Shown here: piece after piece, positions 37,576 through 46,982 of the stretch
How the letters are laid out: each line of letters opens with the position of its first letter
Numbering within the stretch: the first letter of the stretch is position 1
DNA from: Ciona savignyi
Lineage: Eukaryota; Chordata; Ascidiacea; Phlebobranchia; Cionidae
Direction: 5' to 3'
NCBI GenBank assembly: GCA_000149265.1
Contig: CH002599.1
Location: forward strand, 66,323-130,322
Length of the DNA stretch: 64,000 nucleotides
Made by a program: the position numbers and the translations under genes
The notes under the pieces: generated by a model
What the model saw: only the letters and a program-made list of their open reading frames with translations
The model's database searches: none
What the model was told of the DNA's origin: nothing

Positions 37576-37995
37576 ATGCCTCGATATGAAGTTTCCATTA
37601 TAATGACTCTTCTAAACCGATCCCACAAGATTAATGCTGTAAAAGAAATAGCAGCTTACCTTATTAACCAAGACTGCAATGTGCGAAAGGTTACCAGTTT
37701 AGGAGATCGAAACCTGCCTTACATCATGAAGAAAGCAGAGACACAAGGAAGCTACTTCCTCTTTGATGTAGATTTCAAAGTACACCAGAAAGAAACTCTG
37801 AAAAGATATTTCAATCACAACAAAAACATTATCAGATCTAATGTGTTCAATCATGAGAATATATATTCTGAGGAAACCCCATGTGATGGAAAGGAAAACG
37901 TTGATTATCAGCAAGAATTAGAAAACATTCAAACAGTATTGGTTTCAAAAAGAACAAAAGAAACAGTAGAGAGAAAATGGCCATTTCCAATATAG
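37576..37995 (+). CDS. MRPS6: Mitochondrial ribosomal protein bS6m
   Basis: A single-exon frame of 139 residues begins MPRYEVSIIMTLL, the conserved start of MRPS6. It continues with matches to the bS6 fold: VRKVTSLGDRNLPY, SYFLFDVDF, NIIRSNVFNH. By family it is a small-subunit protein of the mitochondrial ribosome. The C-terminal tail after residue 105 is Lys/Glu-rich and a little longer than in human. I chose ATG 37576 over the in-frame codon at 37462 because homology begins here and a splice acceptor lies 22 nt upstream. TBL2 follows on the same strand 147 nt after the stop; see the operon finding. Confidence 0.93.
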   Translation: MPRYEVSIIMTLLNRSHKINAVKEIAAYLINQDCNVRKVTSLGDRNLPYIMKKAETQGSYFLFDVDFKVHQKETLKRYFNHNKNIIRSNVFNHENIYSEETPCDGKENVDYQQELENIQTVLVSKRTKETVERKWPFPI

Positions 37996-38094
37996 TAATA
38001 CCGGACCGGTACCTTGTTTTTTGATGCATGAAATTATGCACATGTAGTTCATGATAAAAATGCCGATTCACGCTGCTAAAACAGTATTTATCTA

Positions 38095-38100
38095 AATAAA
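38095..38100 (+). terminator. Poly(A) signal of MRPS6
   Basis: AATAAA, 100 nt after the MRPS6 stop and only 22 nt before the acceptor AG of TBL2. Confidence 0.7.
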
Positions 38101-38122
38101 AATTTTTCCATACTTTTTATAC

Positions 38123-38124
38123 AG
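38123..38124 (+). promoter_or_regulatory. Splice acceptor, probable trans-splice site of TBL2
   Basis: CATACTTTTTATACAG is a good acceptor 17 nt before the TBL2 ATG. A cis intron would have to start inside or before MRPS6, so spliced-leader addition is the simpler reading. Confidence 0.65.
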
Positions 38125-38141
38125 TTAAAGAAACAGGTAAA

Positions 38142-41045
38142 ATGGATTCTGTTACTGAACCAAAACAACAAAATATGCAAACAATTGTAATTTCATTGAT
38201 TACGGGTTTTTTTATTTGGATCCTTTTTACTTTCTTTCAGAAGAAGGGTGAGGAAAAGGGTAAATATAAAATTTTCAGGTTATAGTGATAGTAATGCACA
38301 TTAGAAACATATACTACATATTTAATTATTAATAAGAATTTCAATAATGTGCAACAAGAAGGCCAATGATCATTACTATCAAAAAAAATAATTAACAAAG
38401 TTCTAATTTTAATATTTCAGACAACTGCTTGTAATGTGGTACACCTTTTTTAAACCCCACCATTATTTTTAAATATATGATTAAAATATACAACATCATG
38501 GTAGCATCATTATATATCATTGGGACTGGCAAATAAATACAATATGTTTTGCAGAAGAACACAATCAAAACATTGAAAAGGACAAGACAGATACTGTTAA
38601 AGAACACACCAAAAAAACATTCAAACATGCTAAATTTACAAAGAAAGCATCTGTGTCAAATTTTAGTCATTCTCTGTTAAGTGTCACTTTAAAGGTATAA
38701 AACTTTATATATACTGCTTCTGCTATTTGGATTGTGTTAAAATGTAAACCACCATTAACAAAATTTGATTACTCCAGGGTCATAGTGGAAAGGTGCTGGG
38801 ACTTGATGTTAGCATCAATGGGAAGTACATGGCATCCTCTTCAGATGACAGAAGTGTTCGTTTATGGAGCGTAAAGGACTTTGGTGCTGGAAATAAATGT
38901 GTGAGAGTCAATGTTGAATTTGATCATGCTCGCTTTGCCCGTTTCAGTCCTGATTCTAGGTTTGTGGAATTGTCTGACAATAATAAATTTTCGTTGATAT
39001 CGTAATTAATATATATTTTGTGTGATAGTTCTAATTAACAATTAGACTAGTTTCTTTTAGAGGTTATTTAAATATCTTTCGGTATGCAAATAGGGCCTTT
39101 ATTGCTGGACTAGCTGTGGAAAACACTGTTCGAGTATTCAAGCTTGGAAAAAACAATGATGGTGTCACCACATGCATACCTATAGAAGGAGATTTTGTAA
39201 AATACAACCAGTAAGTTGTTTATTTCAAACTACACAATCTGTAACTCTTAATATCCTTTCAGTAGGTATTGTTTTATTATACGAATATATCTGTTTTGCA
39301 TCAATCTTACAGAGCGGACTTATTAAATATTGGGGGTTGGAGCAACATCTAGTGGTGGCAGTTTTGTTATGACAGCTTACAAAAATACCACAATTATGGT
39401 TCGAAACTTAAAAGGAGATATTTTGCATACTATTAACACAAACCAAGGAAATAACAACTATGCTGCTGTGTCACCATGTGGAAGGTTAGGTTTTATTAAA
39501 CTATTATTATTTGTAATGGAGAGGATAGGATATTTATAAGTTATTTCCATAAATGGTAAAATGCATGATAGTTGTCATGTAGATACTGCTAAGATTACTT
39601 TATTCTCACCCCAGATCTATTGCTAGGTGTTAAATACCCTTGTTCTTTTAGTTTTACTAGAATCCATTGATCCACTGGATTTAGACAATTTCCCTTAAGT
39701 GCCTGACGAAGGACACTCACAACTGTCTATTCAGTAAAGCACAAGCACTTTTACTGAATATGCTAATTAGCCGGACATTTTCACAAGTCGTCAATATATA
39801 GTACACACCTGAGTAGCCACAAAAATCGGTAAACATATTTCCTTCGGTAAGTATTTGGTGAATATTGCCATTAAATTATAAGAATGTATGTAATGATCAT
39901 TATTTTCCCAAAAAATCTAGATTTGTTGCCTCATGTGGTTGGACACCGGATGTTAAAGTATGGGCTGTTAACTTCACTCGTTCTGGAGAATATAAAGATG
40001 TAACCAGAGCATTTGAATTGAAAGGACATACAACTACAGTTTGGTCATTTGACTTCAATAATGATTCGACGAGGCAGGTTTTCCCATGTTAAAGTTAAAC
40101 CTTTTACTTTTTAATGTACTTTGTTACTTTCACATAGTAAAAGTGCAATATAAAAAAGGATGGTGTAAACAAAATTCATATTTTTAGAATGGTGACTGTT
40201 TCAAAAGATGGATCTTGGAGATTTTACGATACTGGAGTGGAATATGAGAAAGGACAGGAGCCGTATCTTCTCCATACTGGTGAATTCCACATCAGCGATT
40301 GCTCTATCGATAAGGACTTCTGCATTGTTGCATTATCCCCTGATGCTAGAGTGGTGGCAGTAGCTTGTATGAATAACATCATTGTGTTTTCTACAGCATC
40401 AGGTTTGAGTTGTTCTTCTGTTGTTTGCAAAATGTTTGAGATTTAGCAGTGACTTCACGGTGTATATTTAGGTCAAGTGGAAGTTGAATTCAAAGAGGTT
40501 CACACAGAAATCATAACCGCACTAATCTTCGACATAGCAGGCAGATACATATTATCATCGGGAGACAAGTAAAATATATATTTATAATTAGTATGTTAAT
40601 TATAACAATGGTTGCTATTGTGGTCACATTTTCATAATGTAAATGCATTGTGTCTAAAATACATAAGGGTTGCAGGTTCAAAACTGGACAATAGCTTGTG
40701 TCTTTGGGCAGGGCACTTAACAAACATTGCCTGAACCCATCTATTGGGTTTTACTAAATTGACAGAACGTGTGAATCATACCCAACACACTGCAATAGCT
40801 CTGGCATGCCCGGCGGCAGGAGCGAGGTGACGATTGCCCATGTGTTACACCACTTGGATAAACATTATTATCTTATTCACAGACATGTTCGAGTATTCCA
40901 TAATGTCCTCGGATATAAGGAGACAATTCGAGAGTTGGAAGAGAAGATCCGACCCATTCCATCTGCATCCTCTGTAAGAGAAAGATACCAGAAGCAAGTG
41001 GATGAAGCAAAGAAATCGCTCAATGCAATTTTGAAAATTAAATAA
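38142..41045 (+). CDS. TBL2: TBL2-like WD40 membrane protein (one-base frameshift in exon 5)
   Basis: Nine exons: 38142-38259, 38555-38694, 38778-38959, 39094-39210, 39313-39484, 39921-40073, 40188-40402, 40472-40568, 40883-41045. The product (451 residues once the frameshift is allowed for) has an N-terminal membrane anchor (about residues 13-31), a Lys-rich stretch, WD40 repeats and a C-terminal coiled coil. Matches to human TBL2 include DDRSVRLWSVKDF, TINTNQ, AAVSPCGR, VASCGWTPDVKVW, AFELKGH and VSKDGSWRFYDTGVEY. By family it is an endoplasmic-reticulum protein linked to PERK and stress translation. In exon 5 a run of five G (39332-39336) breaks the frame; four G would restore it, and the summed exon length is then an exact multiple of three. 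The intron after 40073 is GC-AG. SINEs lie in introns 5 and 8. Confidence 0.92.
39625..39785 (-). mobile_element. SINE fragment in TBL2 intron 5 (minus)
   Basis: CATTGATCCACTGGATTTAG, CAATTTCCCTTAAGTGCCTG and AATTAGCCGG match the middle and head of the SINE family in reverse orientation. Diverged. Confidence 0.7.
40664..40862 (+). mobile_element. SINE in TBL2 intron 8
   Basis: It runs from GGTTGCAGGTTCAAAACTGG through GGGCAGGGCACTTAAC, ATTGCCTGAACCC and CAACACACTGCAATAGC to GAGCGAGGTGACGATTGCCC. It ends about 20 nt before the exon 9 acceptor. Confidence 0.85.
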
Positions 41046-41165
41046 TTCTAAATATTAAGAATTTCCTAAGAAATATAGATTCCACTAAATTATGTGCCAT
41101 AGGTACTTCAATGTGAAATTTTGTTTTGTAGTTCTTACATTGGTGATTGGTGACTAGTGCAATAC

Positions 41166-41171
41166 AATAAA
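41166..41171 (+). terminator. Poly(A) signal of TBL2
   Basis: AATAAA, 120 nt after the TBL2 stop, between the convergent TBL2 and CIAO2A genes. Confidence 0.7.
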
Positions 41172-41332
41172 AGCAATTTTAAAAACTTGATATTTTAAAT
41201 GAAAAGTTACACGAATCAGTTTACAGTAACAGCAAAACAACAATTCCACTTCAGAATTATGTATTTGTAAGAGCTTCACATAAGTAAAATTGCACTCGAT
41301 AATTCATTCACAGTTAATTTTGCAAATATAAG

Positions 41333-41909
41333 TCAGTCCGGATCCTTTATACATTTTTCCACCATTTTTTTAATGTTAGGATTTTCCATTGCAGCTGCTA
41401 TTCTTTCTTTGTCATTAATTTGTTTGTTCACTGAAAAAAATTGTACAGATTTACAAGTTTGATCAGTAAATATGTAATAAATATTGGCACCTTCACTTTC
41501 AGTGTTATGTGATCCTTCCGCTACTATAACACTTATTTTATGAGATGTAGGTAAGTTTCTCTGCAATTTTACATGCAGACACAAACCTATTAAGGTTGCT
41601 AATGAACAATGTTTGATGGTTGGCCTGAGTGCAAATAAATATTTTAAAGTATCACTACAAATTATTATAGTCAAACAACTTTTTGCCACATTTACCTAAA
41701 TTTAACTTCAATATTGCATCTGTTATGGGCCATTGTATGTACACTAACACCCTCTTCAAAAACAACATTCAGGTCTTCAAGTGTTCCAGGTTTTTCCGGA
41801 TCTTTTATGGAGCGAATAATGTCTGTCCGGAATCCAGTAAAAGTAAACAAAACTGAACACAAACTAAAAGAAAAAACTTACCATAAATTGTACCCTGATA
41901 ATCCTCCAT
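41333..41909 (-). CDS. CIAO2A: CIAO2A (FAM96A), cytosolic iron-sulfur assembly factor
   Basis: Four exons: 41909-41882, 41822-41696, 41624-41491, 41430-41333, giving 128 residues. Strong matches to human CIAO2A are [31 protein letters not shown] and VKLQRNLP, and the end [15 protein letters not shown] then VEKCIKDPD. It resembles CIAO2A more than CIAO2B (VKLQR, PEKP). By family it is a MIP18/DUF59 protein of the CIA targeting machinery, and the Cys of HCSLATLIG is the conserved reactive residue. The protein begins MEDYQG and is about 30 residues shorter at the N-terminus than human. The last intron (41431-41490) is exactly 60 nt with no stop in frame, so its retention would insert 20 residues. 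The gene is convergent with TBL2. Confidence 0.94.
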
Positions 41910-42319
41910 TATGACCAAAAAATGTTTAAATTGCAATAAAATGTATCTGCAGATAAAGGAACTTATACACCAAACCAAAGGTTTTAAGAAAAAAGAAATG
42001 TGACATTATTGAAAATTGTAACACTATCTTTGCATCAAACCACCTAGGGCATTAACCCAAAAATAACAAAAATATTTAAAACAATTAAATCTGTACCACA
42101 ACATTTCAAAAAAAACACATGAATGCACAAAGATTTGTATTTGCTATGTATTCCAAGATGGCCAACCACACCGAAGTAAAGTCAAGAATTCAAAAGCAAC
42201 TCGACTTAATTATTATTTTAATCCACACAACATTAATTAAAAAATACCCAAAGACACTAGATCACATTAAATGTGGGCAATGCAACTATTCTGATTGAAT
42301 TCTGCGATTTTGCATTAAT

Positions 42320-42475
42320 TATTATCGTGTTTTACTGAATTAGTTTATAAGATACAATTCAGAAACCTTTCGAGACGGAGTCAAATCGCAGTCCAAGTAG
42401 TTGGAGAATTCAGGTCAGATTTATTGCTGGGATAAGCACGCCAAACCGACCACAGAATTTCTTGATTCTCCACAA
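42320..42475. repeat. Dispersed repeat, also at 44640 and 51020
   Basis: GAAACCTTTCGAGACGGAGTC and the following CAGGTCAGATTTA are a diverged match to 51160-51215 (GAAACCTTTCCGGGACGCAG, CGCCCAGATTTA). Copy 2 of the local duplication has a different version of this stretch. Family unknown. Confidence 0.5.
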
Positions 42476-43255
42476 GTTTAATACAAAAATGTTAATATAT
42501 CCAAAAAATAATATATCCCTTTAATTTACTCTCGATGGTATCGAGCAATTCCTAAGAGAAAAGTTTTTCATGCGGAACGACAAAAACTTTTTTTTATTTT
42601 TTTGGATGCCGATTCTTCATTTGTGTGCAAAATGCCACTTAAAATATAAATGTTACAAAAGCATATTCTTTAGTGATGCCTAAAGTCCTGTCTACTCTTA
42701 GGCTGAGCAAGACTTTGGCTTAATTTTTAAGCTAGATGTGTCTACACTGGTGCACGTTTTCATTTGTGTGAGGTGACACAATCACAATTAAACAAACACA
42801 AAATTAAGCCCAAACATACGTTGCTCAAGCTTGTTGTAGACAGAACGTTGCACCACAATAAAAACTATTGTTCATTGGACAATTGGGTTAGGTGTATTTT
42901 GTTTAGGCTTTAGCACCAGCCATCAACAAGATATCTGCTCAATCCATGATAGGCCTATACATCGCTTGCAATGGTAGAAGACGTGCTCAGTCTACAAAGG
43001 AAGTTGGAGGAAGTCATGCCATAATTGTAATGCGAGTTAAAAAGTGTTCATTGACCGGTTTGATATGCTGTAATTTTGCCAGTTTACCTGCATCCTGGAC
43101 TTAAAATAATTGTGCCATTCATCTTTTATATTATAAATGAGCGAAAAATCAAACAAACTAAAACTCTACTTTGTACAGGTCAGCTAGGTCCAGCTCTAGG
43201 ATGTATGTTGGTTGTTTCATAATCATTATTCGTAGCAGAATCTTGTGAATATCCT

Positions 43256-43505
43256 GCCGGTTAGTCTGGTGGTTTAGTGTGATGCCTTTCAACCGAAAGG
43301 TTTAAGTTTCGAAACTGATCGCTAGCTAGTCGGTTGGGTCCTTGGACAAGGCACTTAACAAACATTGCCTAAACCCAGCAGATTAATGGGTACTACCAAA
43401 TTAAAGGAATGTGTGAATCATACGTAACACTGCAATAGCTCCGGTTACCCTACGATGGGCGCTATGATGATGATGACGACTGCCTGTGTGTTAACCCCCT
43501 ACTGT
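43256..43505 (+). mobile_element. tRNA-like SINE, full length
   Basis: The head GCCGGTTAGTCTGGTGGTTT, the B-box-like TTTCGAAACTGATCGC, GACAAGGCACTTAAC, CCCAGCAGATTAATGGG and CTGCAATAGCTCCGGTTACC give a typical member. It is part of the duplicated block and is matched by the copy at 46080. Confidence 0.9.
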
Positions 43506-43768
43506 TTTTATATATTCAGTATGCACTTTTTAAATCAATTATTGACCACCAACTCCTAGAAAAGTAAACATACTATACACGCTTGTGTGCTTTTAGTTGT
43601 AAATGACTTCTATTGTATCCCCTTGTGACTTGCCATCGGATATTACTACCCGCGAAGTAGACTTTACAGCAACAATCATTCGATTGTGTGAGTTTATATC
43701 GTAAAATTGACTTCGGCCGGTATAAAGTGAGATATGACGTCATTTGACCGCTATAAGTTTGCAATCGG

Positions 43769-43868
43769 NNNNNNNNNNNNNNNNNNNNNNNNNNNNNNNN
43801 NNNNNNNNNNNNNNNNNNNNNNNNNNNNNNNNNNNNNNNNNNNNNNNNNNNNNNNNNNNNNNNNNNNN
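43769..43868. other. Assembly gap (100 N)
   Basis: Exactly 100 N, a usual placeholder for a gap of unknown size. The sequence to its right repeats material found 1.7 kb to its left. Confidence 0.99.
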
Positions 43869-46345
43869 GGCCAACCACAAGGAATAAAGTCAAGAATTCA
43901 AAAGCAACTCGACTTAATTATTATTTTAATCCACACAAAATTAATTAAAAAAATACCCAAAGACATTAGATCACATTAAATGTGGGCAATGCAACTATTC
44001 TGATTGAATTCTGCGATTTTGAGTTGCGAACATGCCTTTTCTCTTTCGGCTGTGAAGACAGGCAGCCGATGTTTCGAGCAGACAAATTTTCTACCACCTC
44101 TTGTGCAAGGGGCTATTAAAGAAGACAGTGTTTATTAATTAGTTGTTTGTATTAATTGTTTTTTTTAACAATAGACCCTTTGTACAAATTGAAACGCTTC
44201 GTATGGCTCAAAGCACTAAATTACAAAAGAGTAACCACACAACTGAAATTTAACATTTTCCAAAATAACGTACCAAAATTATCAAGTTAACTAACCTATG
44301 ACAAACAACATTTTTTTGTCATGCTACAAACAAAACATTTTAGTGACGTTTGATTAATCAACCGTATAGTCATAGAAATGTACAAAAAAGAGGGTAGAAG
44401 CTGTATCAAAATTAATATACAGACTTACAAAATTTATACAAAATTAATATATCCCTTTAGTTTGTAGCGACATTCGCGGCTTGTGTAATACTTGTTGCAC
44501 ATTATATTAAGTTTTGTGAAATTGTTTTAATAAGCTGCACAGCTGTATGCGCCTGTTCTAAAAAACCTTGTGCATCACTTCCTGTGCGTGCCAACGGGAT
44601 AAATCCCCACGCCATACGTATTGCAAGCTGATGTTTTGTGTGGAAAGTTTTTGCATTAATTATTATCGAAAACGCGTTTTGGAACAAGGACCAAAATAAA
44701 TCGCCTGCTGGGGCGCTGCTCCAGGCATGTCTAGTCAATCAGTTTAACTGTATGTGTTCAAAAATTTTAATATATCCAAAAATTAATATATCCCTTTAAT
44801 TTACTCTCGAGCAATTCCTGGGAGAAAAGTTTTTCATGCGGAACGACAAAAACTGTTTTTATTTTTTTGGAGGCCGATTCTTCATTTGTGTGCAAAATGC
44901 CACTTAAAATATGTGTAGCATTTCGTATAATCTATATTTGTTTTAATTTATTTTATGTCCTAAATATTTTGTGTTTTTACGTCGTTTATTTTTGCATTTG
45001 AAGTTTTCCGACCCTCACGTATTATTACCCGTTACGTAATTATCACCTTGTACGTCCTTTGTATTTTTGCCGTTTAAATCATTAACATAGTTTTTCAACC
45101 TAATTCCCCACAGTTAGTCAAACGTGCAGATGTGAAACGTCTGGCACGTAAACTTTTCGCACCTTGTAAATTCCCTATATATTCTGGAAATTTGAATAAC
45201 CTAGATAATAACGTACTTGAGATAACTTGCGTGATGCTAATAACGTACTAAGTAACTTGTTTCGCGAACGTAACTTTATATTGAATGAGACGCAGAATAC
45301 AACTAAACCGAATCAAGAGTTATAGAATTCGAGTGTAAGATCAAGACTTTACAAATCGTGGCTACTATAATATTTGGTGGGCGTTCTGTGGAACCTAGAC
45401 ATTCCGCTGCGCAACTCGCGAGAGACCGTTAGGCAGCCTACCGAACCAAGCTCAGCTAACGCCCTGGACAGTTAACTACAAAAGAAAGCGCGAGCCTACA
45501 TATGAATGTTACAAAAGCAAATTCTCTAGTGATGCCTAAAGTCCTGTCTACTCTTAGGCTGAGCAAGACTTGGGCTTAATTTTTAAGCTAGATGTGTCTA
45601 CACTGGTGCACGTTTTCATTTGTGTGAGGTGACACAATCACAATTAAACAAACACAAAATTAAGCCCAAACATACGTTGCTCAAGCTTGTTGTAGACAGA
45701 ACGTTGCACCACAATAAAAACTATTGTTCATTGGACAATTGGGTTAGGTGTATGGTAGAAGACGTGCTCAGTCTACAAAGGAAGTTGGAGGAAGTCATGC
45801 CATTATTGCAATGCGAGTTAAAAAGTATTTATTGACCAGTTTGATATGCTGTAATTTTGCCAGTTTACCTGCTTCCTAGACTTAAAATAATTGTGCCATT
45901 CATCTTTTATATTATAAATGAGCGAAAAAACAAACAATGCCATTCATCTTTTATATTATAAATGAGCGAAAAAACAAACAAACTAAAACTCTACTTTGTA
46001 CAGGTCAGCTAGGTCCAGCTCTAGGATGTATGATGGTTGGTTCACAATCATTACTCGTGGCAGAATATTGTGAATATCCTGCCGGTTAGTCTGGTGGTTT
46101 AGTGTGATGCCTTTCAACCGAAAGGTTTAAGTTTCGAAACTGATTGCTAGCTAGTCGGTTGTGTCCTTGGACACGGCACTTAACGAATATTGCCTGAACC
46201 CAGTAGATTAATGGGTTCTACCAAATTAAAGGAACAAGTGAATCATACGCAACACACTGCAATAGCTCCGGTTACCCGACGATGGGCGCGAGGTGATCTA
46301 ACGACCGAACCCCCTTGGTTTTTCCATTCACAGGTATAAACATAA
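43869..46345. repeat. Duplicated block, copy 2, enlarged by insertions
   Basis: This is the counterpart of 42165-43505, longer because of about 620 nt of unmatched sequence after 44025 and the LTR-like insertion at 44914-45500. It also carries a short internal tandem duplication of about 40 nt near 45896-45975. Open frames in it are short and have no recognised domain. Confidence 0.85.
44914..45500. mobile_element. LTR-like insertion (solo LTR or small LTR-derived element)
   Basis: The 587-nt insert begins TGTAG and ends CTACA and is flanked by TATG on both sides. Copy 1 of the duplication lacks it cleanly (42640-42655), which defines the borders. TG...CA ends and a short target duplication fit an LTR. 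The segment TTTGGTGGGCGTTCTGTGG near 45374 resembles the start of an internal region, so a deleted element is also possible. Confidence 0.65.
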
Positions 46346-46360
46346 ATATTCTATCCTATA
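46080..46360 (+). mobile_element. tRNA-like SINE, full length (plus)
   Basis: The head GCCGGTTAGTCTGGTGGTTT, the body blocks and a tail with AAACATAAATATTCTATCC are all present. It is the counterpart of the copy at 43256 and points toward an inverted copy that begins about 120 nt further on. Confidence 0.9.
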
Positions 46361-46481
46361 TTTTAACCGTATAATCATGGAAAGACCTAGTTCTAATGTA
46401 AGACTTGTTTTATTCTGGTGAATTGGGTAACTTTTGATGCTTCCAAATGCACTTTGGTGATTACTAGTAAAGTCCACAATT

Positions 46482-46765
46482 TTAGGATAGGATACTCATG
46501 TTTAACCTTGTGAATAGATAAACCAGGGAGGTTAACACACTGGCAATCGTCAGATCACCTTGTGCACACCGTCGGCTTACCGGAGCTATTGCAGTGTGTT
46601 GTGTATAAATCACATGTTCCTTCAATTTTAGTAGAACCCATCAAACCACTGGGTTTAGGCAATGTCTGTTAAGTGCCTTGCCCAAGGACATAACCGAGGT
46701 AGTGACCAGTTTCGAACCTACAACACTTCGGCTAAAAGGCGGCATACTAAACGACCTGAATAATC
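46482..46765 (-). mobile_element. tRNA-like SINE, full length (minus)
   Basis: The reverse copy starts with its tail (TAGGATAGGATACTCATG), then CTGGCAATCGTCAGATCACC, GCTATTGCAGTGTGTTG, GGGTTTAGGCAATGTCTG, AAGTGCCTTGCCCAAGG and the head. It lies 145 nt upstream of the acceptor that precedes the TERT frame. Confidence 0.9.
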
Positions 46766-46908
46766 TGTTGGATTGTGGGTTGTTATAATTATTATCTTAC
46801 GACAGAGAAGTATATGATCCTTTTCACTATCTCAAGATGATCTTGTGCTTATACTATAGAACCAAGAAATCGTATATACCTTTAGAGAACTAAACAATTT
46901 ATTTCTAC

Positions 46909-46910
46909 AG
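46909..46910 (+). promoter_or_regulatory. Splice acceptor upstream of TERT
   Basis: CAATTTATTTCTACAG is a strong acceptor 72 nt before ATG 46983. TGA at 46959 lies in frame between them, so an mRNA using this acceptor must start translation at or after 46983. Confidence 0.65.
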
Positions 46911-46982
46911 TTTCTATACTGCTTGTAGCTAAGCTAACCAATCGTTTTATCTAACATTTGATGGGATAAATGGAAATTCCGG

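Larger units (their letters stand above)
42120..43505. repeat. Duplicated block, copy 1
   Basis: Segments here recur in the same order to the right of the N gap: 42165-42310 matches 43868-44025, 42485-42650 matches 44764-44912, 42650-43250 matches 45503-46075, and the SINE at 43256 matches that at 46080. Identity is high but not perfect, with indels. No gene is recognised in the block. Confidence 0.85.

Noticed and set aside
45620-45835. 71-codon frame ending in a Leu-rich segment within the duplicated block
   Set aside because: Copy 1 of the block (42770-43030) has extra sequence and a stop in the corresponding frame, so it is not maintained as coding.
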